A DNA stretch of 64,000 nt from Paludibacteraceae bacterium (GTDB lineage: Bacteria; Bacteroidota; Bacteroidia; Bacteroidales; Paludibacteraceae). The stretch covers positions 105,975-169,974 of the forward strand of contig JAKSNY010000003.1 in the NCBI GenBank assembly GCA_024399495.1, given 5' to 3'. Positions 1 through 8,304 of the stretch are shown in pieces. Within the stretch, counting starts at the first letter, position 1, and each line of letters starts with the position of its first letter. Under the pieces are notes generated by a model. It had not been told where the DNA came from and did no database searches. It saw only the letters and a program-made list of their open reading frames with translations. The position numbers and the translations under genes were made by a program.

Positions 1-271
1 TAAGTCCCTCTTTTACAGTATATAACGTATATTTAACAACTGTATTCCAATACTCTTCCTGTAGTGATACAACCTCTAATTCAAGCCCGTAATGCTTTGC
101 TATAAGGGTAACCATCTCTATATCCTCTTCTGCGGAGCAACCCATATAGCCGTTCTCATCTTCCATTCCTATGCGTATGTAGAATAGCGTAGGCTTATAC
201 CCCGATTCTACCAATTGGTGTATAACAACAGAGCTGTCAACTCCACCTGATGCGAGAACTGCGATATTCAT
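1..271 (-). CDS. mnmA: tRNA-specific 2-thiouridylase MnmA, N-terminal part (cut by window edge)
   Basis: The first 90 residues of a minus-strand gene that runs off the left edge. The protein begins MNIAVLASGGVDSSVV, carrying the PP-loop SGGxDS motif that binds ATP in tRNA 2-thiolases, followed by a FYIRIGMED segment and a GCSAEED stretch as in MnmA, which makes s2U34 in Lys, Glu and Gln tRNAs using sulfur relayed by cysteine desulfurase. The ATG at 269-271 is the only sensible start; a tandem heptamer repeat precedes it. It lies 44 nt downstream of dnaJ on the same strand, so it may be read from that operon. Family recognition is by motif; the catalytic cysteines lie outside the window. Confidence 0.85.
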   Translation of the reverse strand, partial: MNIAVLASGGVDSSVVIHQLVESGYKPTLFYIRIGMEDENGYMGCSAEEDIEMVTLIAKHYGLELEVVSLQEEYWNTVVKYTLYTVKEGL

Positions 272-296
272 AGTTGAAAGTTGAAAGTTGAAAGTT
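272..296. repeat. Heptamer tandem repeat (AGTTGAA)n
   Basis: About three and a half copies of a 7-nt unit fill the gap between dnaJ and mnmA. The same unit, in one orientation or the other, recurs at 20077-20106 and 58061-58083. Confidence 0.8.
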
Positions 297-315
297 AATT
301 TTCAATTTTCAATTT

Positions 316-1467
316 TTAATTAAAATAGTTTCGTTTTGTGGATTCTGATGGTTTGAAGGAATCTGAATCCTTAATACGTTCAAAGAATTCACGTTCCTCC
401 TTATTTAGGTGTTCCGGTACATATACCGCTATATTCACCAGCAAATCTCCTGTACCGTATCTGTTTACATCCGGCAAACCTTTACCTCTGAGCCTTAATA
501 TCTTACCTGTCTGCGTACCTGGATCTATCTTTATTTTAACCTTACCGTCAACTGTAGGTATCTCTACATCGCCGCCAAGTACGGCAGTCGGCATAGGCAA
601 CAAAAGGTTATATATCAAATCACGCTCATCACGTATGAATGTCTTGTCCTCCTCCTCTTCTATAAGTATATATAAATCACCAGATTCGCCACCTCTGCGT
701 GCCGCATTGCCTTTGCCACGCAATGTAAATTTCATACCCTCTGCAACACCTGCAGGTATGTTTATTGGTATAACCTCTTCTGATACCACTATACCCTCGC
801 CACCACACTTAGGACACTTGTTGGTTATAATCTTTCCTATACCGCCACAATCGGGACAAACGCCTTGTGTCTGCATCGGACCGAATATGGAGTTTACAAC
901 CTTAGTAATCCTACCTGTACCATGGCAACGTTCACAGGTCTTCAAATCAGAGTCTGACTTTGCACCTTTGCCGCCACAATCGGGACATGTCACATAACGT
1001 TTCAACTTTATTTTCTTCTCACAACCTTTGGCAATCTCTTGTAAGTTCACCTTTACACGTATTCTAAGGTCTGAGCCACGACGTACAGCAGGACCTGAAT
1101 CCCCACCAAAACCGCCAAAACTGCTAAAGCCGCTAAAACTGCCACGTCCTCCGTTTCCAAATAAATCTGAGAATACACTGCCGAACTGAGAGAAAATATC
1201 GTCCATTGAGAATCCGCCGGCACCGCCAAATCCACCTGCTCCATTTACGCCTGCATGACCGAATTGGTCATAACGCTGACGTTTTTCAGGGTCAGACAGA
1301 ACTGCGTATGCCTCGGCAGCCTCCTTAAATTTCTCTTCGGCTGTCTTGTCACCAGGATTCTTGTCTGGATGGTATTTTATGGCAAGTTTCCTGTATGCTT
1401 TCTTTATGTCATCGGCAGAGGCGTTCTTCTCAACGCCTAACACCTCGTAATAATCTCGTTTCTCCAT
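316..1467 (-). CDS. dnaJ: Chaperone protein DnaJ (Hsp40)
   Basis: Co-chaperone that delivers unfolded clients to DnaK and stimulates its ATPase. All type I DnaJ regions are present in 383 residues: J domain (about 1-70) with the HPD motif at 33-35, a Gly/Phe-rich linker (about 70-125), four CxxCxGxG zinc-binding repeats (about 160-225: [32 protein letters not shown]), and the C-terminal substrate-binding barrels. Length is normal for the family. It lies 75 nt downstream of grpE on the same strand, and the pair is probably co-transcribed from a sigma-54-type promoter before grpE. dnaK is not in the window. The gap to grpE holds an imperfect inverted repeat that could act as a processing or attenuation hairpin. 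Confidence 0.97.
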   Translation of the reverse strand: MEKRDYYEVLGVEKNASADDIKKAYRKLAIKYHPDKNPGDKTAEEKFKEAAEAYAVLSDPEKRQRYDQFGHAGVNGAGGFGGAGGFSMDDIFSQFGSVFSDLFGNGGRGSFSGFSSFGGFGGDSGPAVRRGSDLRIRVKVNLQEIAKGCEKKIKLKRYVTCPDCGGKGAKSDSDLKTCERCHGTGRITKVVNSIFGPMQTQGVCPDCGGIGKIITNKCPKCGGEGIVVSEEVIPINIPAGVAEGMKFTLRGKGNAARRGGESGDLYILIEEEEDKTFIRDERDLIYNLLLPMPTAVLGGDVEIPTVDGKVKIKIDPGTQTGKILRLRGKGLPDVNRYGTGDLLVNIAVYVPEHLNKEEREFFERIKDSDSFKPSESTKRNYFN

Positions 1468-1483
1468 AAAAAACTTTGTTTTT

Positions 1484-1543
1484 TAGGGTCAAGGGTCAGG
1501 AGTCAAGGTTAAAGGAATCCTTGTCCCTTGTTCCTTGTCCCTT
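1484..1543. repeat. Imperfect inverted repeat built of AAGGGTC/CCTTGTC units
   Basis: Three rightward units (GGGTCAAGGGTCAGGAGTCAAGG, split into short repeats of 7-8 nt) face three leftward CCTTGTCC-type units, giving a hairpin of roughly 24-nt imperfect arms between grpE and dnaJ. It resembles the other short-unit repeats between genes in this window. Confidence 0.6.
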
Positions 1544-2079
1544 TAATTTGCAACAACAACTTTTGCGTACCTAATGACTTTGTCATTGTATGTGTAACCT
1601 TTTTGTACACAGTCTATTATCTTGTTTTTCTGACTCTCGTCAGCGGCAGGGAACATAGTGGCAGCCTCATGAAAATCTGTGTTGAACTCCTCATTCTCTG
1701 TGGCTATAACCTTTACATTGTTCTGCTCAAGGAATGTAGTGAATTTCTTATAGATTAGCAACACACCCTCTTTAATAGGGTCATCGCCATCGGGTAAGTT
1801 ATCTACAGCACGCTCAAAGTCATCTACAATGGGCAAAATGTTCTTTATGACATTCTCTCCACCATATTTCAGTAAATCAGATTTCTCTTTAAGTGTACGT
1901 TTTTTGTAGTTGTCAAACTCTGCCAAAAGATAGGCATATTGATTTTTTGATTCTGCCAATTTTTCTAAAACAGACTCTACGGTCTCCTCTTTCTGTTCTT
2001 CTGGCTGTGCCTCACTTTTAATCTCTTCTTTCTCAACGTTTTGTTCTTTAATTTCCTCTTTTTGCTCTTTGTTTTTCAT
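1543..2079 (-). CDS. grpE: Nucleotide exchange factor GrpE
   Basis: Releases ADP from DnaK, completing the DnaK-DnaJ-GrpE cycle. The 178-residue protein has the usual plan: a charged, Glu/Lys-rich N-terminus (1-45) continuing into a long coiled coil (about 45-95, including NYKKRTLKEK), then the beta domain with FHEAATMFP and the closing VQKGYTYNDKVIRYAKVVV motif typical of GrpE. It starts at the ATG at 2077-2079, 57 nt after yidC stops. A sigma-54-like promoter lies in that gap, so grpE-dnaJ can be switched independently of yidC. Confidence 0.95.
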   Translation of the reverse strand: MKNKEQKEEIKEQNVEKEEIKSEAQPEEQKEETVESVLEKLAESKNQYAYLLAEFDNYKKRTLKEKSDLLKYGGENVIKNILPIVDDFERAVDNLPDGDDPIKEGVLLIYKKFTTFLEQNNVKVIATENEEFNTDFHEAATMFPAADESQKNKIIDCVQKGYTYNDKVIRYAKVVVAN

Positions 2080-2115
2080 ATCTGTTGGTGATATTTATTT
2101 ACAAATAATGGTATT

Positions 2116-2131
2116 AGCAAAAACCGTGCCA
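2116..2131 (-). promoter_or_regulatory. Sigma-54 (-24/-12) promoter for grpE-dnaJ
   Basis: On the minus strand the 16 bases read TGGCACG-GTTT-TTGCT, a full match to the RpoN consensus TGGCACG-N4-TTGCW, with the invariant GG and GC at correct spacing. The predicted start of transcription is about 2104, some 25 nt before the grpE ATG. It starts 5 nt beyond the yidC stop. The same motif precedes clpC. Confidence 0.8.
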
Positions 2132-2136
2132 CGATG

Positions 2137-4044
2137 TCAACGTTTAGCACGTTTTTTAGCCAGTTCACGTTGTTGTACCATCTGTGCCTTCTGCATTTTC
2201 TCCAAACGTTCCATAAAGCCCGATTTCTTTTTAGGTTTCTTTTTGTTCTCCTCCAGTTTGGCAAGTACTTTCTTATCATCAACAAAAAGACGGAAGAGGT
2301 AGGTCTGCCCTATTGTTATCAGCAAGGATACAAGATAATAGTAGCTAAGACCTGCGGCATAATCGTTGAATATGAACAGGAACATAACGGGCATCAGGTA
2401 CATCATCCATTTCATGGCAGGCATTTGGCTGTTGCCAGGCTGGTCTTTCATGGTTATATGAGTATATACAATGTTTGTTATACACATAAGCAGACAGAAC
2501 AGTGATACATGATTTCCGTAGATGGATGATATGATAGGTATGTATGTATCCCAACTCAGTATGCTATCGTAAGTGGATAGGTCATCTGCCCACAGGAACC
2601 CTTGCTGACGTAACTCTATACATGCAGGGAAGAATGTGAACATGGCAAACAGAATAGGCATCTGTAGTAACATTGGCAGACACCCGCCCATCGGGCTAAC
2701 ACCTGCACTACGATAAAGACCCATAGTGGCTTGCTGACGCTCCATAGCCTTATCCTCTGGGATTTTGGACGTGATTTCCTCTATCTGCGGCCTAAGCACT
2801 CTCATCTTGGCTGTTGACATATAAGACTTGAATGTGAACGGCAACAGAATAATCTTAATTATAAGGGTAAGCAGGAATATTATAAGTCCGTAACTTACAA
2901 GGAATCTGCCTAAGAAATTAAAGATAGGTATAATAAGATACTTGTTCACCCACCCAAATATACCCCAGCCAAGTGGCAGTATATCAACTAATTGTAACTC
3001 TTCTACACCCTCTTTGTCATCATCTATACCTTTAAGTATCTTATATTGGTTTGGACCAAAAAAGTATTGTAGTTCAGTATCTTCGGCACCCGATGGGTCA
3101 AAATTAACTACCATACGGCTGTTGCAATGTTTAAGATACTTACTTCCGTCTCCGCTTGCAATATCGCTAAGCATTGATGACTCTAAATCAGTGCTTGTAA
3201 AATAGCCATCGCCGTCTGCAATTATTATAGATGAGAAGAATTGGTCCTTAAACCCTATCCATTTAACCTTATTGGTTAATTTTTGGCTATCATCTTTCTC
3301 TGTTTCAAGGTTTTCAACATCATCTTCCAAGAACTTGTAGTAAAGCCCGGAATAGCGGTTTTCAAACTTACGCCCACGCTCCTGCTGACGTATCATCATA
3401 TCCCACTCCATATCAAGTCCGTTCTCACGTTGGCTAAGATATTGTGACATATTGTCTGCCTTTATTTTGAAACCAAGCATATAAGAGCCTTGAGGTAGTG
3501 TATATGTGAATCTCAACGCTCCGTCTGCCATTGGCAATGACATCTCCAATGTGCTGTCATTAAGGTATGATGCCTTAAAGTAAAGGTCTTTAGTATCTAT
3601 AACCCTGTTATTTGTAGTTATTAGGGTCATATTCTGCTCTGAGTCTGTCCCGTCAAACAATATTAAAGGCTTGCCACTGCTTGTGGTATAGTCTTTAACC
3701 TCAACGCTTTGCACTGCTCCACCCTTATTTGATACCGTTACCCTTAGAAGGTCATTCTCAAGGGTGAAACCTTTGCTCTCTCCTTGTGAAAATTGTGCAA
3801 AATCACCTAATTTGTTTGCCAACAACTCTTGATTTACGCTATCTGACTGCTGGCTTATCTGCTGACTCTCTGCTGCTTGCAATTCCGCCTCTGCCAATGC
3901 CTGCTGTGCCGCCTGTTCTGTACGTATTGAATCCTGAATCTGACGTTGACGCTCCAACTCCTCCTCAGACGGGCGATTAAGGTAGGAGAAGCCTACCATT
4001 ATGCCTATTATCAATAGGAATCCGATTAGTGTGTGTTTATCCAT
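2137..4044 (-). CDS. yidC: Membrane protein insertase YidC
   Basis: Inserts and folds inner-membrane proteins, with or without SecYEG. Reading 635 residues from the ATG at 4042-4044: an N-terminal membrane segment (IGFLLIIGIMVGFSYL), a Gln/Ala-rich linker, a large periplasmic beta domain (about 60-340), then the conserved 60KD_IMP core with membrane helices (YGLIIFLLTLIIKIILLPFTF, PMLLQMPILFAMFTFFP, and others) and a Lys/Arg-rich tail that can contact ribosomes. An upstream in-frame TTG at 4047 is less likely. The ATG overlaps the thioredoxin stop by one base (TGATG), suggesting translational coupling. Confidence 0.96.
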   Translation of the reverse strand: MDKHTLIGFLLIIGIMVGFSYLNRPSEEELERQRQIQDSIRTEQAAQQALAEAELQAAESQQISQQSDSVNQELLANKLGDFAQFSQGESKGFTLENDLLRVTVSNKGGAVQSVEVKDYTTSSGKPLILFDGTDSEQNMTLITTNNRVIDTKDLYFKASYLNDSTLEMSLPMADGALRFTYTLPQGSYMLGFKIKADNMSQYLSQRENGLDMEWDMMIRQQERGRKFENRYSGLYYKFLEDDVENLETEKDDSQKLTNKVKWIGFKDQFFSSIIIADGDGYFTSTDLESSMLSDIASGDGSKYLKHCNSRMVVNFDPSGAEDTELQYFFGPNQYKILKGIDDDKEGVEELQLVDILPLGWGIFGWVNKYLIIPIFNFLGRFLVSYGLIIFLLTLIIKIILLPFTFKSYMSTAKMRVLRPQIEEITSKIPEDKAMERQQATMGLYRSAGVSPMGGCLPMLLQMPILFAMFTFFPACIELRQQGFLWADDLSTYDSILSWDTYIPIISSIYGNHVSLFCLLMCITNIVYTHITMKDQPGNSQMPAMKWMMYLMPVMFLFIFNDYAAGLSYYYLVSLLITIGQTYLFRLFVDDKKVLAKLEENKKKPKKKSGFMERLEKMQKAQMVQQRELAKKRAKR

Positions 4045-4472
4045 CAATGTTTAATGTTATTGTTAAAGAAAAAAGAATCTATCACTTGTTTTAGTTCATC
4101 TTGTGTGCGGTAACCCATTGTGGCTGTGTATTTTCCATCGGGTTTAATAAAATATAGCGTTGGAATGGACTGTACTCCGAATATACGTGCCAATTCCTCC
4201 TCCTGCTCTATGTTTATTTTATAGATAAGCACTTTACCCTTATAGTCTTTCTGCAACTGTATAAGTTCAGGTGCAAGCATCTTACACGGACGGCACCAAT
4301 CTGCGTAAAAATCAAGGATTACAGGTACTTTTGATTTCATTACCAAGGCTTGGGAGTTCTTTGTGTAATCCCAAATCTTATTCTTAAAATCTTGTGTACT
4401 AAGATGTTCCTGTGCCACGATGGGGAGTACCATCATGCTTACAGCCACTAATGCTAATGCTTTGAGTTTCAT
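4044..4472 (-). CDS. Periplasmic thioredoxin-fold protein
   Basis: Thiol-disulfide oxidoreductase with thioredoxin fold. Starting at the ATG at 4470-4472, the product (142 residues) has a signal peptide (MKLKALALVAVSMMVLPIVAQ) and the active site WCRPC, cysteines 60 and 63, followed by the cis-proline segment QSIPTLYF. WCRPC differs from the classical WCGPC; thioredoxins of Bacteroidota often vary here. A longer reading frame begins at 4520 inside a CATACAT repeat and is discarded because it lacks a signal peptide at its front. It is translationally coupled to yidC, so it may help fold envelope proteins, but that is inference from position. Confidence 0.88.
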   Translation of the reverse strand: MKLKALALVAVSMMVLPIVAQEHLSTQDFKNKIWDYTKNSQALVMKSKVPVILDFYADWCRPCKMLAPELIQLQKDYKGKVLIYKINIEQEEELARIFGVQSIPTLYFIKPDGKYTATMGYRTQDELKQVIDSFFFNNNIKH

Positions 4473-4485
4473 AATTATTATATTT

Positions 4486-4538
4486 GGTGAATTGGTGAAT
4501 CGGTGAATCGAATACATCATACATCATACATCATACAT
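4486..4538. repeat. GGTGAATC and CATACAT tandem repeats
   Basis: Three copies of an 8-nt unit (GGTGAATY, 4486-4510) followed by nearly four copies of a 7-nt unit (CATACAT, 4512-4538) fill the gap between the thioredoxin start and the lipoprotein stop. The same two types lie together again before porT (13681-13740). Confidence 0.85.
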
Positions 4539-4541
4539 TTA

Positions 4542-5342
4542 TTACTGTACTCCTATACTCCTCAACTCCTTCAACACCCCAGACAATTCCACCGCCTCTT
4601 TGATTGCAATGCGGTCCAGCGGGTCCAGAAAATAAGTATAAGTATTCGCCTTCTTGCCTTTCTTAGTCTCAATGGAATCAGCAATCAGAGTAACTTTTAG
4701 CTGATTATCAGCATTTTCCGCTATAAAAGACGGCAAATCGCCCATATTGTAATCAAGGAATGTAACATACTCCCATTGAGTGCCATAATCTTCAAAACGG
4801 TTATTATACGGACTGTCCAAATCTATAGACGCTGTTTCTACAAAAAGGTTTTCTTTATTAGTTACTTTAACCTGTTTATGATTAAGCTTACGCCCTGAAT
4901 ACACGCTGATAATACTCAATTCACCATTATCCTTAACCTCTGCTATAAGAGATATTCTTGGAGCACCTGCACACTGGTTCTTATGCGTATATTTGGTATA
5001 GTTATGGTATGCTGTGTCTGACGTAATTCTGAAATTCTTTACAAGAGATTCAAATTCAGCCTCCTTGTATGGTCTTAGACTATCAAAATAGGCTCTTGTA
5101 CGCTCATCTTCAACCGCCTTTATCTGTTTCATAAGACTATCGGCACGCTTACGCACGTCAACCTTTAGCCTATACTCTGTATGTATGCTGTCTATCAGTA
5201 TTTTACTGCGGTTATAATTACCATCGGCAAAACACTTTTCAGCCTCTGCATAGAGTGTTTCAGCACCATTTTCCTCTTGCTGACCGCCATTACACGATGT
5301 CAACAGAAAGCATAAAAACAATATTACTCCCAGTTTCTGCAT
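4542..5342 (-). CDS. Lipoprotein of unknown function
   Basis: The 266-residue product starts MQKLGVILFLCFLLTSCNGG: a short hydrophobic segment followed by the lipobox LTSC, so cysteine 17 should be lipidated and the protein held in the envelope. Residues 25-95 are charged and likely helical (NRSKILIDSIHTEYRLKV, KQIKAVEDERTRAYFDSLRPYKEAEF) and the rest is predicted mixed alpha/beta. I do not recognise the family; it resembles small envelope lipoproteins common in Bacteroidales. A TAACTTTG -7 element ends 8 nt before the ATG, so the transcript may have almost no leader. It is the last gene before the thioredoxin-yidC group, with repeats in between. Confidence 0.75.
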   Translation of the reverse strand: MQKLGVILFLCFLLTSCNGGQQEENGAETLYAEAEKCFADGNYNRSKILIDSIHTEYRLKVDVRKRADSLMKQIKAVEDERTRAYFDSLRPYKEAEFESLVKNFRITSDTAYHNYTKYTHKNQCAGAPRISLIAEVKDNGELSIISVYSGRKLNHKQVKVTNKENLFVETASIDLDSPYNNRFEDYGTQWEYVTFLDYNMGDLPSFIAENADNQLKVTLIADSIETKKGKKANTYTYFLDPLDRIAIKEAVELSGVLKELRSIGVQ

Positions 5343-5350
5343 TAAGGGGG

Positions 5351-5358
5351 CAAAGTTA
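5351..5358 (-). promoter_or_regulatory. Bacteroidota -7 promoter element (TAACTTTG) for the lipoprotein gene
   Basis: Minus-strand TAACTTTG matches TAnnTTTG. Only 8 nt separate it from the ATG at 5342, which would place the transcription start at or next to the start codon. Confidence 0.6.
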
Positions 5359-5371
5359 ATAAAAAATTTCG

Positions 5372-6784
5372 TTATTTCAGACCTTTTTCCGCAGCAAGTT
5401 TGAACATTAAGGCTTTGGCTGCCTCATATTCATTCTCAATGGTGCCGTCAAGTATGGCATCCTTTATGGCTGATTTGATTTCACCGACTATGCTGCAAGG
5501 CGGCAAATTAAAGGTTTTCATTATCTCATCACCCGATATAGGCGGTTGGAAGTTACGTATATGGTCCTTCTCCTCAATATCCTTCATCTTTTGCTTTACA
5601 AGTTCCAGATTCTCAATATAGCGTTTTACCTTAGCCTCATTACGTGATGTTATATCGGCGTGGCATAGTGTCATAAGGTCATCAACATCATCTCCTGCCT
5701 CAAACAGCAAACGGCGTACTGCACTGTCAGTAACCTCATCTTCTACCAAGGCTATAGGTCTCATGTGCAGTTCCACCATCTTCTGAATATATTTCATACG
5801 CTCATTAAGAGGAAATTTAATGCGTTTGAATATACCTGGTATCATTTTCATTCCCACATAGTTATGGTTATGGAAAGTCCACCCTACACGGCTGTCAAAA
5901 CGTTTGGTTGATATTTTGCCTACATCGTGGAATAAGGCTGCATACCTAAGGTCAAGTGAGCCACCTGCAAATGCAACATTATCAACCACTTGTAGTGTAT
6001 GGTAAAAAATATCCTTGTGACCTCTACCCGCTATGGTCTCAATGCCTTTCATATTACTGATTTCAGGCAGAAAACGTTGCATCAAGCCTGTATCGTCAAG
6101 CATAATAAGCCCTGTAGATGGACGTGGACTCATCATAATCTTGTCCAACTCCTGCACAATACGCTCCTTTGATATAATGTCAAGCCTCTCTGCGTTGCGT
6201 GCAATGGCATCGTAAGTATCTTGCTCAATATAGAACTCCAACTGAGTTGCGAAGCGTATGCATCGCATCATACGGAGAGGGTCGTCGCTAAAGGTAATAT
6301 CGGGATTTAACGGTGTACGGATAATTTTCTGCTCCAAATCTTTTTGACCGTTAAACGGGTCTAAAATTTTACCGTAATTATTGCTGTTAAGGCATATTGC
6401 CATAGCGTTTATTGTAAAGTCACGGCGGTTCTGGTCATCTTCAAGTGTGCCGTCCTCCACTATAGGCTTGCGGCTCTCTCTATGATACGATTCTTTTCTT
6501 GCCCCCACAAACTCCAACTCTATATCCTTATACTTTATCTGTGCGGTTCCAAAGTTCTTAAACACGCTTAGATACGCATGTTTACCCAATGCCTCCTGCA
6601 CTTTCTCCGCTATCTCTATTCCGCTGCCAATAACCACTATGTCTATATCGTTGTTAGGACGTTTAAGAAAATAATCCCTTACATAACCCCCAATCACATA
6701 ACACTCCACCCCTACGCTGTCAGCACAGGCAGAGACGGTCTTAAATATTGGATGTTCCCAAGTGTTTTGCATAAAACAAATCAT
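5372..6784 (-). CDS. cca: CCA-adding tRNA nucleotidyltransferase with HD domain
   Basis: Adds or repairs the 3' CCA of tRNAs. The 470 residues hold the class II nucleotidyltransferase head, with GGYVRD at 32-37 and the metal-binding DID at 46-48, the RRDFTINAMA motif near 120, the arm domain with DPLRMMRCIRFATQL, and a C-terminal HD domain (YAALFHDVGK near 285) with further HN/H residues as in bacterial cca/poly(A)-polymerase-type enzymes. It begins at an ATG that overlaps the hipT stop by one base (TAATG); the alternative MQNTWEHP start at 6772 is equally natural for the protein. Promoter sequence of its own would have to lie inside hipT, so read-through from the toxin operon is likely. Confidence 0.93.
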   Translation of the reverse strand: MICFMQNTWEHPIFKTVSACADSVGVECYVIGGYVRDYFLKRPNNDIDIVVIGSGIEIAEKVQEALGKHAYLSVFKNFGTAQIKYKDIELEFVGARKESYHRESRKPIVEDGTLEDDQNRRDFTINAMAICLNSNNYGKILDPFNGQKDLEQKIIRTPLNPDITFSDDPLRMMRCIRFATQLEFYIEQDTYDAIARNAERLDIISKERIVQELDKIMMSPRPSTGLIMLDDTGLMQRFLPEISNMKGIETIAGRGHKDIFYHTLQVVDNVAFAGGSLDLRYAALFHDVGKISTKRFDSRVGWTFHNHNYVGMKMIPGIFKRIKFPLNERMKYIQKMVELHMRPIALVEDEVTDSAVRRLLFEAGDDVDDLMTLCHADITSRNEAKVKRYIENLELVKQKMKDIEEKDHIRNFQPPISGDEIMKTFNLPPCSIVGEIKSAIKDAILDGTIENEYEAAKALMFKLAAEKGLK

Positions 6785-7785
6785 TAATTTCTATTAAATC
6801 TTGCAATCCGTTCTGTTATAATACGTTTATAGTTACGTTTAGTACTATCATTAAAAAAGAATGAATTTTCTATTAGATTCAAGGTTAAAGATGGCATAAC
6901 AGTAAATTGTGAGATTATTTTATTTACACGAGCCTCCACTATCCCGATAGAGAGACCAAAATTATAAAAATCTTCTTTGCAAGGATGTCCCGTTCTGTGG
7001 TAAGTATCACTTTTATCAAAAGTTTCAGAAAATCCGAATTTCAAACCAAAATCTGTTCCGTTTATATGTACCATAGTGTTTATAAGGTCATACGCAGGAG
7101 CCAACTTCATCTCATTCCCGTTATCCAACACAGAAAAGTTTTTAAGATGTGCATCGCCGTTAGCATATATGTAATTGAAAACAACCAACTTAAAAAAATG
7201 TTCCATAGCAATCTGCCACGCCGGCACATATTTACGTATAGCATTGGCTATATCTAAATAAGAACCGTCATACTTAAACTCACTACCTCCATTGCTTTCT
7301 GTTTTTCCTATCAATGAACAAAAATCCTCTTGATGATATTTAGTTCCATCGGGCGCTATATCAAAACGCTTTGTAATATACACAGGATGTCCGCCAACAT
7401 CAAAACACAATCCGTTTGCAGCAGTATCAATACCATACACCTGATTTGCTATCTGCATAGTAAGATGCTCATTCATTGGAATTTGCTTTCTTTCCGAAAT
7501 AATATCCACTGGAGCGGGTTTAAGAATATGTGTACCCTGCTCTCCATCATAAGACAACCTAATCTTACCACCATCTATTACAGCTGACAATTTTTCTTGA
7601 GCACCAGATATAGATATGTTCTTCATATTTTGCTGAGCCTCATCAACGTTTAATGAATCCTCATCCAAACTAAAATCAAGCAAAGGAGAAACATTTTTAC
7701 CATAAAAAAGTGTACGCAATGCCTTAGGGCTATATTTTTTATACCCCGATACCAACAATGACGGACATTTCTCTATTATTACCAT
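6784..7785 (-). CDS. hipT: HipT-type Ser/Thr kinase toxin (HipA-like core)
   Basis: Toxin kinase of the HipA fold. The 333 residues contain the HipA C-terminal domains but lack the N-terminal HipA subdomain, which is a separate gene (hipS) just upstream. Visible motifs: Gly-rich loop ISISGAQEKLS (SIS at 58-60, a form reported as autophosphorylation sites in Escherichia coli O127 HipT), ATP-binding lysine in THILKP (K89), catalytic loop NGDAHLKN (D211, N216), and metal-binding APAYDL (D233). Known relatives phosphorylate aminoacyl-tRNA synthetases (HipA: GltX; HipT: TrpS); the target here is unknown. Three bases separate it from hipS. It is AT-rich compared with its neighbours, as expected for a transferred module. 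Confidence 0.88.
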   Translation of the reverse strand: MVIIEKCPSLLVSGYKKYSPKALRTLFYGKNVSPLLDFSLDEDSLNVDEAQQNMKNISISGAQEKLSAVIDGGKIRLSYDGEQGTHILKPAPVDIISERKQIPMNEHLTMQIANQVYGIDTAANGLCFDVGGHPVYITKRFDIAPDGTKYHQEDFCSLIGKTESNGGSEFKYDGSYLDIANAIRKYVPAWQIAMEHFFKLVVFNYIYANGDAHLKNFSVLDNGNEMKLAPAYDLINTMVHINGTDFGLKFGFSETFDKSDTYHRTGHPCKEDFYNFGLSIGIVEARVNKIISQFTVMPSLTLNLIENSFFFNDSTKRNYKRIITERIARFNRN

Positions 7786-7788
7786 AGT

Positions 7789-8103
7789 TTAAATTTTAAA
7801 TGTGATATCCCCTATTACATCTTTGTTTGCAAATGACATAAGTAAACCAAACATATCATTTTCATCTATCTTATTCAATCTGCATACCGCCCTTCTGTTT
7901 GCTCCCTCCGGAAGCATATTCTGAAATAATGGGAATAATGATTTTTCAATATACTCACCTTCTTTTTTAGGAAATGCTACCGATATGGCGGGCAAAGAGG
8001 TTAACAGATATGTGGCATCATACTTGAATTTATACATATCGGTTGAAACTTCTGTTAAAATTCCAGCCAAAACATCATTTTTATATACGTAAAGCTGTCT
8101 CAT
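7789..8103 (-). CDS. hipS: HipS-type protein (detached HipA N-terminal subdomain)
   Basis: The 104 residues match the couple_hipA N-subdomain normally fused at the front of HipA: YVYKNDVLAGIL near the start, YLLTSLPAISVAFP in the middle, and LFPLFQNMLPEGANRR, the usual HipA signature, near 55-70. As a free small protein between hipB and hipT it corresponds to HipS of tripartite HipBST modules, where HipS, not HipB, neutralises the kinase. The ATG overlaps the hipB stop by one base (TAATG) and hipT follows after 3 nt, so the three genes are translationally linked in the known order B-S-T. Confidence 0.88.
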   Translation of the reverse strand: MRQLYVYKNDVLAGILTEVSTDMYKFKYDATYLLTSLPAISVAFPKKEGEYIEKSLFPLFQNMLPEGANRRAVCRLNKIDENDMFGLLMSFANKDVIGDITFKI

Positions 8104-8303
8104 TAGCTATTTTTTTTGATATGTATATCTATTTCCATACCCAATACATCAGCAATCTTTTCCATCATTTTTAAAGACGGATTTCCTGCACCACGCTCTA
8201 TATCTTTAATCGTAGCAATGCCCACACATGCCATCTCCGCTAAATCTGACTGTGAGATTTTGAGTTCTTGCCTACGTTGTTTCATTATGTCTGCAATGTT
8301 CAT
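8103..8303 (-). CDS. hipB: HipB-type XRE-family DNA-binding protein
   Basis: A 66-residue helix-turn-helix protein (SQSDLAEMACVGIATIKDIERGAGNPSL is the recognition region) with a short beta tail (MEIDIHIKK), the size and form of HipB. The ATG at 8301-8303 (MNIADIMKQ) is chosen over the longer frame to 8348, whose extra residues overlap the promoter. Expected role: autorepressor of the hipBST operon, by analogy with HipB. Two matching palindromic sites flank its promoter. Confidence 0.85.
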   Translation of the reverse strand: MNIADIMKQRRQELKISQSDLAEMACVGIATIKDIERGAGNPSLKMMEKIADVLGMEIDIHIKKNS

Positions 8304-8304
8304 T

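Noticed and set aside
338-997. 219-residue plus-strand frame opposite dnaJ
   Set aside because: It is the shadow of the repetitive, codon-biased dnaJ gene; its product is low-complexity Ser/Pro-rich and has no start signal.
4473-4520. Longer start for the thioredoxin gene
   Set aside because: The added residues are coded by the CATACAT/GGTGAATC repeats and would bury the signal peptide.
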